Shown here: one piece after another, positions 1 through 7,697 of the stretch
Position numbering within the stretch: position 1 is the first letter of the stretch
Layout: every line of letters begins with the position of its first letter
Source of the DNA: Macrococcoides canis
GTDB taxonomy: Bacteria > Bacillota > Bacilli > Staphylococcales > Staphylococcaceae
Assembly (NCBI RefSeq): GCF_002119805.1
Contig: NZ_CP021059.1
Location: 1,860,001 to 1,924,000 of the forward strand
Direction: 5' to 3'
DNA: 64,000 nucleotides
Position numbers and translations under genes: made by a program
The notes under the pieces: generated by a model
What the model was told of the DNA's origin: nothing
What the model saw: the letters and a program-made list of their open reading frames with translations, nothing else
Databases searched by the model: none

Positions 1-674
1 CCCGATTTCTTAACTTGTCCATGACTCATCCATGTAATATAGTTCGCACGTGATCGAATCAGCTCCATATTCGAATCGATTAGTACGATAGCACGTTGTT
101 CTTTCTTAAACATATCGATAACCATATGAAACTTCTTCTTAAAGTCGCTATCCATATACTGATAAAGTTCATCGAAGATAATCACATCAGGTTTTATAAA
201 ATAAGCAAGACTTACGAGCAGCTTCGTTTGTTCCTCTGTAGTTAATTGCTGGATCGATGACTTTTCCTTACCGTTAAGCTCGGCAAAGTCGATGACATGT
301 TTACGCTTTTCATTATATGATTTCAGCGGCATATTGTACGTAAGGAAAATCGACTCAATCAGCTGTCTGACTGAAGTACTGCCTTCAAATATGTGATTAT
401 GGCTTGCAAGAAACGTTAAATACTCATTCTTAACACGACCGCTGTTAGGTTCAACAACTTTAGCCATAAGTTTCCCGATAATGGATTTACCAGAGTTCGG
501 TAAGCCAACTAAAGCAAGTATTTCTCCGCGATAGAGATGGATTGTTACATCTTTGACTTCAACAACATGGTTCTTCGATTCAGGAAGCATCAAGTCTCTG
601 AACTTCTGAAAACCACTGACTTGTCTGAAATACTTTGTAACATTAAGCAATCTTACCAAAATTTCACTTGTCAT
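1..674 (-). CDS. ABC transporter ATP-binding protein, 3' end outside window
   Basis: Only the first about 224 residues are inside the window; the C-terminus lies beyond the left edge. Walker A is G-L-P-N-S-G-K-S near residues 57-64 and Walker B is the IIFDE stretch near residue 158. The N-terminal layout, a short strand and an FRDLMLP segment before the nucleotide-binding fold, resembles TagH/TarH-type (teichoic acid exporter) ATPases. The signature motif, normally LSGGQ, reads LTTEEQ, so the ATPase looks atypical. The start at 674 has an AAGGAG site 8-9 nt upstream. It lies 12 bp after yfhH and is probably co-transcribed with recX-yfhH. The family call is sound; a teichoic acid role is inference. 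Confidence 0.75.
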   Translation of the reverse strand, partial: MTSEILVRLLNVTKYFRQVSGFQKFRDLMLPESKNHVVEVKDVTIHLYRGEILALVGLPNSGKSIIGKLMAKVVEPNSGRVKNEYLTFLASHNHIFEGSTSVRQLIESIFLTYNMPLKSYNEKRKHVIDFAELNGKEKSSIQQLTTEEQTKLLVSLAYFIKPDVIIFDELYQYMDSDFKKKFHMVIDMFKKEQRAIVLIDSNMELIRSRANYITWMSHGQVKKS

Positions 675-686
675 CTTTCATTCTCC

Positions 687-1001
687 TTATAATTGTAGCA
701 ATGCAAGCGGAATACCTTCTTCATCAAGAGAACCACCCAGTCTGAACCCCCAGGCAAACACACCTTTAACGCGGTCCACCTTAAAGTATTCCGGTTCATT
801 TCCTACGAGCGCATATACTTTGCCAGGCTGTACTTTCTGTGCATCGACTAAATAGCTTTCTGCAATAAGTGCTTTACGCATCCATACTTCATACTCATTT
901 ACAATGCCCATCATTTCTGCTTTTCGTGCTTTCTCTCTGTAATCTGCTGTAATCTGCTGTAACTCATGAGGCGTCATTTCAATCAATTTCTTCTCTTCCA
1001 C
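687..1001 (-). CDS. YfhH family protein (DUF1811)
   Basis: A 104-residue protein of unknown function matching the YfhH/DUF1811 family in length, in its charged N-terminal helical half and in its C-terminal beta-rich half (KVYALVGNEPEYFKVDRVKG). It has no signal peptide and no membrane segment, so it is likely cytoplasmic. Its start overlaps the end of recX by 23 bp, which indicates translational coupling. The recX-yfhH pairing is common in Bacillales. Confidence 0.85.
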   Translation of the reverse strand: MEEKKLIEMTPHELQQITADYREKARKAEMMGIVNEYEVWMRKALIAESYLVDAQKVQPGKVYALVGNEPEYFKVDRVKGVFAWGFRLGGSLDEEGIPLALLQL

Positions 1002-1794
1002 TTAACCCACTATCCTTTATCTTTGTCATAATATCATCATACTGAAATCCTTTTTGCATTAAACTTTGAATGACTTTCTGACTCAGCATGAAACCTTCAT
1101 GTTTTCTTGCAAGTCTCGTCACCGTTTTTTCGAATGCTTTATCTAATGCCATGTCACTTGTCTCAAGTTTAACATTTTTCATGGCATCATTTGCAATATC
1201 CAAATTATAACCTTTTTGAATAAGAGTTTGAATAACTTTCTGCTGAATCATCTTTGCAGACTGTTTCTTTTCATATTTTTTCATAACTTTCTGGGCAATC
1301 TTATCGATACGCTCTGAAGTAATCAAATCTTCAAACTGTGCATGATACTTATCTATGATCGCTTGCTCAACGCCGAGCTGTTTTAATGTCTGTATGAATA
1401 TTGCCGGACCTTTATCTGTCGTGTTCAGCAATGTATTCATATAACTCTTCGCATAATCATCGTGATCAATATATTTATTGTCCTTGCAGTACTGAATGAC
1501 ACGGTCAATCACTTCGCTACGCACTTCATCCCCGGCCAGATAACTTCTCACTTCTGACTCTGTTCGTTTCTTATATGACAAATAGTTTAAAGCATTATTA
1601 ATTGCGACGCGATACCCATCATACTCACCGATACTACGCAGATCCTCATCGGATAATATGAGATCTTTCCTTAAATTAAAATAGACATACGTCGCCGCAT
1701 CAATGCCCGCAAAGAAATTACCATTAATATACAGGTTAAATCTATCTTTGTTATGCTTTTGAACTTCAATCTTCGTAATCTTATGTTCCATCAT
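979..1794 (-). CDS. recX: Regulatory protein RecX
   Basis: This is the RecA-modulating protein RecX, which in characterised bacteria binds RecA filaments and limits recombinase activity. It has 271 residues, the long Bacillales form (about 270), with repeated three-helix RecX modules: an ALNYLSYKKRTESEVRSYL block near residues 67-85, then further repeats ending in QKGFQYDDIMTKI. The protein is basic and cytoplasmic. It is the first gene of a leftward run with yfhH and an ABC ATPase. A terminator of the upstream gene sgtB separates it from that gene. Confidence 0.93.
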   Translation of the reverse strand: MMEHKITKIEVQKHNKDRFNLYINGNFFAGIDAATYVYFNLRKDLILSDEDLRSIGEYDGYRVAINNALNYLSYKKRTESEVRSYLAGDEVRSEVIDRVIQYCKDNKYIDHDDYAKSYMNTLLNTTDKGPAIFIQTLKQLGVEQAIIDKYHAQFEDLITSERIDKIAQKVMKKYEKKQSAKMIQQKVIQTLIQKGYNLDIANDAMKNVKLETSDMALDKAFEKTVTRLARKHEGFMLSQKVIQSLMQKGFQYDDIMTKIKDSGLSGREEID

Positions 1795-1822
1795 AACCCT
1801 CCATCATGCTGCGCTCAAAATA

Positions 1823-1850
1823 AAAAAAGACGAGACAGCATCTCGTCTTT
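1823..1850 (-). terminator. Rho-independent terminator of sgtB
   Basis: A GACGAGA / TCTCGTC stem with a 5-nt loop is followed on the minus strand by a T-run, just after the sgtB stop codon. Confidence 0.85.
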
Positions 1851-1857
1851 CATTATA

Positions 1858-2565
1858 TTACAAACCACTTAAAGCTTCATTATATTGCGTTTCAGTTATT
1901 ACATTCTGTTCTAACATTTTATTTAACGCGAACTCTGTTCTGGATTTGAGCGCTGCGTCATTCTGGTAATCATCAATCTGATAAACAGAAGGCGCATTGA
2001 TCGCACTTGCTAATAGTGCACTTTGCAGAACCGTCACTTGCGGATAGTACGCATTACTTACATGAGTACTCGTATTGAAATAGTAATTTGCAGCATCCTC
2101 AGCTGAATATAGATTATCTCCGAAATAAATCGTATTTAAATAATAGCTTAATATCTGATCTTTCGAATAATTGTTCTCGATACGCTTTGCTACTACTACC
2201 TCTTTAATCTTTCTCGATATAGATTTCTCGTTGTTAAAGAAATATGTCTTCGCTAATTGCTGCGTAATCGTGCTCCCCCCTTGAGAAGCTTCGCCGTTTT
2301 TCAATGAAACGAATATAGCACGCGTCGTACCAAACCAGTCCACACCATCATGCTTATAGAATCTTTTATCTTCTAACGCCACAAATGCACCCGTTAAATG
2401 TTTCGGCATATTGTCTGCTGATACGTATGTCTGTTTCTGTTCGATCGATTGCAAGTCGTCGATATTAACACGATAACCTTGAAATACATTAAAACCGATA
2501 TAAAGTAATACTATTAAAAATGGGATTAATAATATGGATAAACATCCACAACCTCTTCTTTTCAT
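1858..2565 (-). CDS. sgtB: Monofunctional peptidoglycan glycosyltransferase SgtB
   Basis: A GT51-family glycosyltransferase that polymerises lipid II into glycan strands at the outer membrane face. One N-terminal membrane anchor spans about residues 9-27. Family motifs are present: EDKRFYKHDGVD with the likely catalytic Glu65, GGSTITQQLAKT near 97-107, KEVVVAKRIE near 121-130 and YYLNTIYFG near 141-149. There is no transpeptidase domain. At 235 residues it is somewhat shorter than S. aureus SgtB (about 269). The location next to recX matches staphylococci. Confidence 0.93.
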   Translation of the reverse strand: MKRRGCGCLSILLIPFLIVLLYIGFNVFQGYRVNIDDLQSIEQKQTYVSADNMPKHLTGAFVALEDKRFYKHDGVDWFGTTRAIFVSLKNGEASQGGSTITQQLAKTYFFNNEKSISRKIKEVVVAKRIENNYSKDQILSYYLNTIYFGDNLYSAEDAANYYFNTSTHVSNAYYPQVTVLQSALLASAINAPSVYQIDDYQNDAALKSRTEFALNKMLEQNVITETQYNEALSGL

Positions 2566-2654
2566 GCAGTCACCTCTTAGTCAATATCATATCATCACAT
2601 ATATTGAATAGGAATTATTATTGATAAAAAGAGACAAAAATCAACCTTTAGACC

Positions 2655-2794
2655 GAGAAGGTCGTCACGTGAACGATGAGCCTCGAACAAAATCCCGAAA
2701 ATGCACCAAAGAAACGCTCTTTGTTTCTGGGGCATTTTGGATTTTGCTGAAGAGGCTGTGAACGTGACGCCGTATAGAAGGTCGTCACGTGAAC
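2655..2794. repeat. Intergenic imperfect inverted repeat with 19-bp direct repeats at its ends
   Basis: In the gap upstream of sgtB, the 19-mer AGAAGGTCGTCACGTGAAC occurs at 2656-2674 and again at 2776-2794. Between them lies a long imperfect palindrome (about 2659-2773), whose left arm starts GGTCGTCACGTGAAC...AGCCTC and whose right arm complements it as GGCGTCACGTTCAC...AGCCTC. The inner arm includes AAAATCCCGAAAATGC. The 70-codon open frame across it is a by-product of the palindrome. It could be a degenerate MITE or a structured 5' region of sgtB. Confidence 0.55.
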
Positions 2795-2796
2795 AC

Positions 2797-2827
2797 AAAA
2801 AAGGCATCTCATACGAGATGCCTTTTT
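2797..2827 (-). terminator. Rho-independent terminator of the PfpI-family gene
   Basis: A perfect AAGGCATCTC / GAGATGCCTT stem with a 4-nt loop and flanking A/T runs lies directly after the stop codon at 2837. Confidence 0.85.
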
Positions 2828-2836
2828 ATAACTTTA

Positions 2837-3352
2837 TTATTTAAGTAAGTTTACAGATTCTCTATTAAAGTCTTCTAAATCATCAGGCGTACGAGAAGTT
2901 ACGATGTTTGAGTCTACTACTACTGACTCATCAACGACTGTTGCGCCTGCGTTTTCTAAGTCTTTACGTACTGATAAGTAACTTGTTAATTTTTTACCGT
3001 TTAATAAATCTGTATCGATTAATAATTGTGGTCCGTGACAGATAGCGAATACTGGCTTTTCGTTTTGTACGAAATGTTTCGTAAATTCACCGAAACGGCC
3101 TTGCTCATCACCACGTAACATATCAGGTGAGAATCCACCAGGGATAAGTAACGCATCGAAGTCTTCAGGTTTTACATCACTGATTGCTTTATCAATTTGT
3201 ACTGCTGTATCTTCAGACTTACCTTTTACTGTACCTGCTTCTTTACCGATAACAGTAATTTCATGTCCTTCTTTTTTAAAGGCCTCTACTGGGCTCGTAA
3301 ATTCTACATCTTCAAATAAATTGTCTAATACTACTGCGATTTTCTTAGTCAT
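2837..3352 (-). CDS. DJ-1/PfpI family type 1 glutamine amidotransferase-like protein
   Basis: A cytoplasmic DJ-1/PfpI-superfamily protein. The nucleophile elbow FAICHGPQ carries the conserved Cys, and the upstream [13 protein letters not shown] strand carries the typical GG turn. Relatives act as stress-response proteases, chaperones or glyoxal deglycases, and the sequence alone does not decide which. The start was placed at 3352 because AGGAGG sits upstream at good spacing; an in-frame start at 3418 would add 22 poorly conserved residues and overlap the terminator of the upstream gene. The product has 171 residues, normal for the family. Confidence 0.9.
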   Translation of the reverse strand: MTKKIAVVLDNLFEDVEFTSPVEAFKKEGHEITVIGKEAGTVKGKSEDTAVQIDKAISDVKPEDFDALLIPGGFSPDMLRGDEQGRFGEFTKHFVQNEKPVFAICHGPQLLIDTDLLNGKKLTSYLSVRKDLENAGATVVDESVVVDSNIVTSRTPDDLEDFNRESVNLLK

Positions 3353-3406
3353 AATATAAATTCCTCCTAAAATCGTTATAGTATTATTTACCCGTCTTAG
3401 AAATGA

Positions 3407-3443
3407 TAAAACATCCATAGCAAATTACTATGGATGTTTTTAT
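3407..3443 (-). terminator. Rho-independent terminator of the first RlmCD gene
   Basis: An ACATCCATAG / CTATGGATGT stem followed by T residues on the minus strand, immediately beyond the stop codon. Confidence 0.8.
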
Positions 3444-4822
3444 TATTTTCCTAATTTTCTTTTACGTGTAAGCTTTACAACCGCTTCTACTTGCGCAGTT
3501 TGCGGGAACATATCTACTGGCTGAATGTACTCAACCTGGAATGCTTTCGTTAAATGCGCTAAATCTTTCGCAAGTGTTGATGGGTTACAACTTGTATACA
3601 CGAATGTCTTCGGTTTTATTTCGTTGATGAGTTTAATCGTTTCTTCAGAAAGTCCTGTTCTTGGTGGGTCAACTGTGATTACATCTGGATAGAACCCTTC
3701 GTCAATCCATTCATTTAATTTCTCTGATGCATCGCCAATTTCAAACTTGCAGTTATCCGCACCGTTTAACGTCGCATTATAGATCGCGTTAACGATACCA
3801 TCTTCGTTCGTATCCATACCGCGTACTTCTTTCGCATTATCCGCTAACCAGATACCGATTGTGCCTGTTCCACAGAATGCATCAACAACATTCTCCTGCC
3901 CTGTAAGTGCTGCTGCATCTCGCACTTCATTATAAAGTACCACAGTCTGTCTCGGATTCAGCTGGAAGAAGCTTTCTGCTGACAAGTCATAAATATGATC
4001 TTGTAATTGTTCACGAATCGTTTCTTCACCAGCAATAACGATCGTTTCATCGCCCATAACGATAGATGTTTTTTCAGTGTTAATGTTTAATGCCACACTT
4101 TTCACACCAGGTAAGCGCATCACACGTTCTGCTAATAGATCTTGTTTCTTCAAGTGTCTCGTGTTTGTAACGAATACAACTTGAATTTCACCTGTCGCAA
4201 GCGCTACACGTGTAACGATATGACGCACACCTTTTTCTCGCATCGGATTCTTGCAGGCATCGATATTCAGCTCGCTCATAATCTTCTTCACTTCATTTGT
4301 CGTATGCATCGTACGGTTGTCCTGCACGATACATTCATGTAAGTCGATTAATGTATTCGAGTGCTCTTTATATAACCCAGCACGAACTTTACGCCCTGTC
4401 TTCTCAACTGGAAACTGGTTTTTATTACGGTACGTGTAAGGATTATGCATACCTTTGACATCTTTAATTTTGTCGAGTTTCACATGAGGTGCATATTTCG
4501 TCAGTGCATCTTCAACAATCTGTTTCTTATACTTTAACTGTCCACGATAAGAAAGATGCTGTAATTGACACCCGCCACATAAATCGAATACATTACATTT
4601 CGGTTTTACACGTTCATTTGATTTTTCACGAATTTTAACCATCTTGGCCTGTAAATATTTCGGGTTAATATCTGTTACTTGTGCGACGATGACTTCCCCA
4701 GGTAATGCTCCTTTTACGAATGTAATCTTACGTTTAAAGTAACCAATACCTTCTCCGTTGATACCGAGTCTCTTAATTGTTAAAGGAAACTGCTGACCGA
4801 CTTTTACTTGTATATCTGTCAT
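3443..4822 (-). CDS. rlmCD: 23S rRNA (uracil-5-)-methyltransferase, RlmCD/RumA family, Fe-S type
   Basis: An SAM-dependent methyltransferase forming m5U in 23S rRNA. An N-terminal TRAM domain spans about residues 5-63. The [4Fe-4S] cysteine set is complete: Cys76, Cys82, Cys85 (CGGC) and Cys164. The SAM fold carries VVDAFCGTGTIG, and the catalytic cysteine is Cys412 in SCNPSTLAKD. The start at 4822 has AAGGAG upstream. A second paralogue lacking the Fe-S cysteines sits at 29.1-30.5 kb. Which paralogue modifies which uridine cannot be told from sequence. Confidence 0.92.
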   Translation of the reverse strand: MTDIQVKVGQQFPLTIKRLGINGEGIGYFKRKITFVKGALPGEVIVAQVTDINPKYLQAKMVKIREKSNERVKPKCNVFDLCGGCQLQHLSYRGQLKYKKQIVEDALTKYAPHVKLDKIKDVKGMHNPYTYRNKNQFPVEKTGRKVRAGLYKEHSNTLIDLHECIVQDNRTMHTTNEVKKIMSELNIDACKNPMREKGVRHIVTRVALATGEIQVVFVTNTRHLKKQDLLAERVMRLPGVKSVALNINTEKTSIVMGDETIVIAGEETIREQLQDHIYDLSAESFFQLNPRQTVVLYNEVRDAAALTGQENVVDAFCGTGTIGIWLADNAKEVRGMDTNEDGIVNAIYNATLNGADNCKFEIGDASEKLNEWIDEGFYPDVITVDPPRTGLSEETIKLINEIKPKTFVYTSCNPSTLAKDLAHLTKAFQVEYIQPVDMFPQTAQVEAVVKLTRKRKLGK

Positions 4823-4833
4823 ATATAATCTCC

Positions 4834-4992
4834 TTAATGTTTAATTGATTTTACTTTCTGTTCTAACTGATCAAGTAACGCTAACCATTCGTCAATATCA
4901 TGGATATCTGTCTTTTCAGGGTCTACTGAATCAATTGTCTCCATAAAATCATTTAATTTCACTTTAATTTCTTCTAAAGAATCTTTAGTCAT
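4834..4992 (-). CDS. SE1561 family small protein
   Basis: A 52-residue acidic, helical protein beginning MTKDSLEEIKVKLNDFME, matching the small SE1561 family of unknown function in staphylococci. The start at 4992 is preceded by AAAGGAG at good spacing; an upstream in-frame start at 5121 has no such support and overlaps the divergent gene. It lies 11 bp upstream of the RlmCD gene in the same direction, so the two are probably co-transcribed. Confidence 0.8.
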   Translation of the reverse strand: MTKDSLEEIKVKLNDFMETIDSVDPEKTDIHDIDEWLALLDQLEQKVKSIKH

Positions 4993-5124
4993 AATGTACT
5001 CCTTTTTTATTCTATGAATGTATTCATTATGTAATAGATTCCTTAAACTTTCAATGTATTTGTTGACAACACTGCATACACGTTCATAATAGTAAACGGA
5101 CAATAAATGGAAAGAAGGCAAATT

Positions 5125-6252
5125 ATGATCGCTTTAAAAGATAAAATTTCAATTCACAATGACCCATGGGAAGCCTACAATGACGTGGAGAAATTTGGTG
5201 AGACGAAGTTATCTAATATAGAATTTACGACGACAACGCTATGTAATATGCGATGTGCGCACTGTGCTGTCGGTTATACGCTGCAGCTCAAAGACCCTGA
5301 AACCATCGATATGACAACCATATTAAAGCGTCTAGATGAAGTCGAACACTTATCAACGCTAAGTATCACAGGTGGAGAACCGATGTTCTCTAAAAAATCT
5401 ATCAAAGAAACAGTGACACCGATACTTGAATATGCAAAGTCACGAGGCATCTATACGCAGATGAACTCAAACTTAACGATCAACTATGATCGATATGAAC
5501 CACTGATCGATTTAATTGATGTCATGCATATTTCTCATAACTGGGGCACAATCGATGAATTTGCAGAAGTTGGTTTCCATGTTATGGATAAGAAACCACC
5601 GCTAAAGATGCGCTATAAGCTATACGAACAAATTATCGAGAACGCACGACGCTTATCTGAAGCAGGAATGTTTGTCTCAGCTGAGACGATGTTAAATAAA
5701 AGCACGTTACCTTATTTGGAGAAAATCCATAAGGAAATCGTCAATGATATGAAATGCGCGCGACATGAAGTCCATCCGATGTACCCATCAGACTTCGCGA
5801 GCGACTTAAATGTATTGACGATAGAAGAAACGAAAGCTGCGATTAGACAGTTGTTATCATTTCGTGATGAGGATACGTGGATGTTGTTCGGTACGTTACC
5901 GATACTGCCATGTTCTATGAATGCAGATGACTTATCATTTTTAGATGAAGTCCATAGTGCAAAGAACGTCACAGTTCGTAATGACCCGGATGGGCGTTCA
6001 AGACTGAATGTTAACGTGTTTACCGGAGATGTTATCGTCACAGATTTTGGCGATGAAACAGGCACAATCGAGAATATTATCGATACGCCGCTCCAGGATG
6101 TATACGATAAGTGGAAACAGAGTGCTCTCAATCAGACGATTAACTGTCACTGCCCGAAAGTGAAATGTCTCGGTCCGAATCTACTCGTGAAGAACATGTA
6201 TTATCCTGAGGTCGACTTTAAAGTAAACGAAAAACGCATGAATAATAAATAA
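5125..6252 (+). CDS. Radical SAM protein, YfkAB-like (CxCxxxxC family)
   Basis: A radical SAM enzyme with the canonical CNMRCAHC cluster motif near residues 41-48, followed by the SITGGEP glycine motif. A second cysteine group near the C-terminus (CHCPKVKC) could hold an auxiliary Fe-S cluster. Its length (375 residues) and the two cysteine groups fit the YfkAB-type family, whose substrate is unknown. The start at 5125 was chosen over 5107 because AAGAAGG lies 6 nt upstream. It is transcribed divergently from the SE1561-rlmCD pair. Confidence 0.85.
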   Translation: MIALKDKISIHNDPWEAYNDVEKFGETKLSNIEFTTTTLCNMRCAHCAVGYTLQLKDPETIDMTTILKRLDEVEHLSTLSITGGEPMFSKKSIKETVTPILEYAKSRGIYTQMNSNLTINYDRYEPLIDLIDVMHISHNWGTIDEFAEVGFHVMDKKPPLKMRYKLYEQIIENARRLSEAGMFVSAETMLNKSTLPYLEKIHKEIVNDMKCARHEVHPMYPSDFASDLNVLTIEETKAAIRQLLSFRDEDTWMLFGTLPILPCSMNADDLSFLDEVHSAKNVTVRNDPDGRSRLNVNVFTGDVIVTDFGDETGTIENIIDTPLQDVYDKWKQSALNQTINCHCPKVKCLGPNLLVKNMYYPEVDFKVNEKRMNNK

Positions 6253-6295
6253 AAATATCACGTAAGGCTCTAACTGCCTTACGTGATATTTTTTG
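6253..6295 (+). terminator. Rho-independent terminator of the radical SAM gene
   Basis: A strong AATATCACGTAAGGC / GCCTTACGTGATATT stem with a 7-nt loop and a T-run, lying between the stop codon and the stem-loop repeat array. Confidence 0.92.
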
Positions 6296-6322
6296 TAGTA
6301 TTTGTGCGTTGTTTTTTGGACG

Positions 6323-6839
6323 CGAGTGGCCGCATTTCGGACACTCGACCCTAGTTTTGGACGCGAGTGGCCGTTTTTCGGACACTCGGTAGTATTTCGG
6401 GGCGCGAGTGGCCGTTTTTCGGACACTCGACCCTATTTCGGGGCGCGAGTGGCCGCTTTTCGGACATTCGACCCTATTTCAGGACGCGAGTGGCCGTTTT
6501 TCGGACACTCGACCCTATTTCAGGACGCGAGTGGCCGTTTTTCGGACACTCGACCCTATTTCGGGGCGCGAGTGGCCGCTTTTCGGACATTCGACCCTAT
6601 TTTTGGACGCGAGTGGCCGCTTTTCGGACATTCGACCCTATTTCGGGGCGCGAGTGGCCGCTTTTCGGACACTCGGTAGTATTTCGGGGCGCGAGTGGCC
6701 GCTTTTCGGACACTCGACCCTATTTCAGGACGCGAGTGGCCGCTTTTCGGACACTCGACCCTATTTTTGGGCGCGAGTGGCCGCTTTTCGGACACTCGAC
6801 CCTATTTCGGGGCGCGAGTGGCCGTTTTTCGGACACTCG
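6323..6839. repeat. Tandem array of 13 stem-loop units, 41-bp period (array 1)
   Basis: Thirteen units start exactly every 41 bp from 6323 to 6815 with no insertion or deletion. Each is a 25-bp stem-loop (arm CGAGTGGCCG, a 5-nt loop such as CTTTT or TTTTT, arm CGGACACTCG) plus a 16-bp linker such as ACCCTATTTCGGGGCG. A G/A mismatch at the seventh arm position is kept in all copies. Some units carry CATTCG in the right arm, which in plus-strand RNA still pairs as G-U. The array lies between a convergent pair and fills almost the whole gap. It is open in several frames only because of its base composition. Confidence 0.95.
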
Positions 6840-6860
6840 ACCCACCACTTTTCTCACTAA

Positions 6861-7379
6861 TTAAATCGTCAAGTTATTTGAGAAGAACTGATGCAGATCT
6901 TTACTCTTACTTCTACGATCTTTTCGTACTTTCGCGCGTTCTTTTCCGGTTTCATTCAGCCACACCTGATCTTCTGTTTCAGCAATAACCTCTGGCACCA
7001 TAACCGGCTGATTGTTCTCATCTAACGCAACAAACGTCAAGAAGCTGATTGCTGCCAGATGCTTTCTCTGTTCCAGTATATTCTCAGCAACAATCTTCAC
7101 ACAGACTTCTAATGAAGAAGTTCCTGTATACGTCACCAGTGCGACCATTGACACAATTTCTCCCGGTCTTATCGGCTGCAGGAAATCTACAGAATCCGTA
7201 CTAGCAGTGACGACTGATCTTCCGCAATGTCGTGTTGCTGCAATGCTCGCCACGTCATCAATCATTGCCATCAGCTTTCCACCAAATAAAGTATTATGAT
7301 GATTTGTATCTGACGGGAAGATCTGTTGTGTTTTTACAGTTCTAGATGCACTCATTGATTTTTTTAATCGTTCGCTCAT
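6861..7379 (-). CDS. Acyl-CoA thioesterase, hotdog fold
   Basis: A single-hotdog acyl-CoA thioester hydrolase of the cytosolic BACH/YciA type. The motif DTNHHNTLFGGKLMAMID contains the family NxxGxxFGG-like helix with the active-site Asp, followed by VDFLQPIRPGE. The C-terminal tail is basic (KVRKDRRSKSK). The start was placed at 7379 because the GGGGA site lies 7 nt upstream; the ATG at 7385 touches that site. No T-tailed terminator follows the stop codon; transcription runs straight into array 1. Confidence 0.88.
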   Translation of the reverse strand: MSERLKKSMSASRTVKTQQIFPSDTNHHNTLFGGKLMAMIDDVASIAATRHCGRSVVTASTDSVDFLQPIRPGEIVSMVALVTYTGTSSLEVCVKIVAENILEQRKHLAAISFLTFVALDENNQPVMVPEVIAETEDQVWLNETGKERAKVRKDRRSKSKDLHQFFSNNLTI

Positions 7380-7430
7380 ATTCATTCCCCATTCATATAT
7401 AGTCCACAATATTATATCAAAAAAAGAAAG

Positions 7431-7460
7431 AGGGTTCGGAAAATAAATCCGAATCCTCTA
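7431..7460 (-). terminator. Rho-independent terminator of the small membrane protein gene
   Basis: An AGAGGATTCGGA-type stem with a 7-nt loop (AGAGG-TTCGGA / TCCGAA-CCTCT in plus sense) and a downstream T-run on the minus strand. Confidence 0.75.
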
Positions 7461-7468
7461 AATTATTA

Positions 7469-7642
7469 TTAGTGAACGTCATCAGCAAAGACTTTCTTTT
7501 CTAATGCTTCTTCAGGTGTATCGATAATATCTGCTTCTCTAGAATCAAAAGCTTTAATCAAAAACATCATTAATACGCCACCAAATACGAAAATAGCAAA
7601 GATAAATGCAATAACGACAAACCACATCATAGCTACTGACAT
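7469..7642 (-). CDS. Small single-pass membrane protein
   Basis: A 57-residue open frame. One hydrophobic helix (VVIAFIFAIFVFGGVLMMFL) is followed by an acidic tail ending FADDVH. A strong AGAGGAGG lies 6 nt before the ATG at 7642; the ATG at 7648 directly abuts it. A clear terminator follows the stop codon. The coding quality and signals suggest a real gene. I do not recognise a function; membrane location is inferred from hydrophobicity. Confidence 0.72.
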   Translation of the reverse strand: MSVAMMWFVVIAFIFAIFVFGGVLMMFLIKAFDSREADIIDTPEEALEKKVFADDVH

Positions 7643-7697
7643 GTCCATCCTCCTCTTAAACCATTAATAATCCTATTCTATCATTTAATGCTCTAAA

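Noticed and set aside
2595-2807. 70-codon frame upstream of sgtB
   Set aside because: It lies across a palindrome and into a terminator, with no ribosome site or protein-like composition.
6323-6839. CRISPR array
   Set aside because: The 16-bp spacers are too short and not unique, the repeats are internally variable palindromes, and no cas genes are present.
6302-6988. Several open frames on both strands through array 1, encoding repeated peptides (ASGRFSDTRP and similar)
   Set aside because: The 41-bp period moves the frame each unit and all frames stay open because of composition; there is no ribosome site. They are shadows of the stem-loop repeats.
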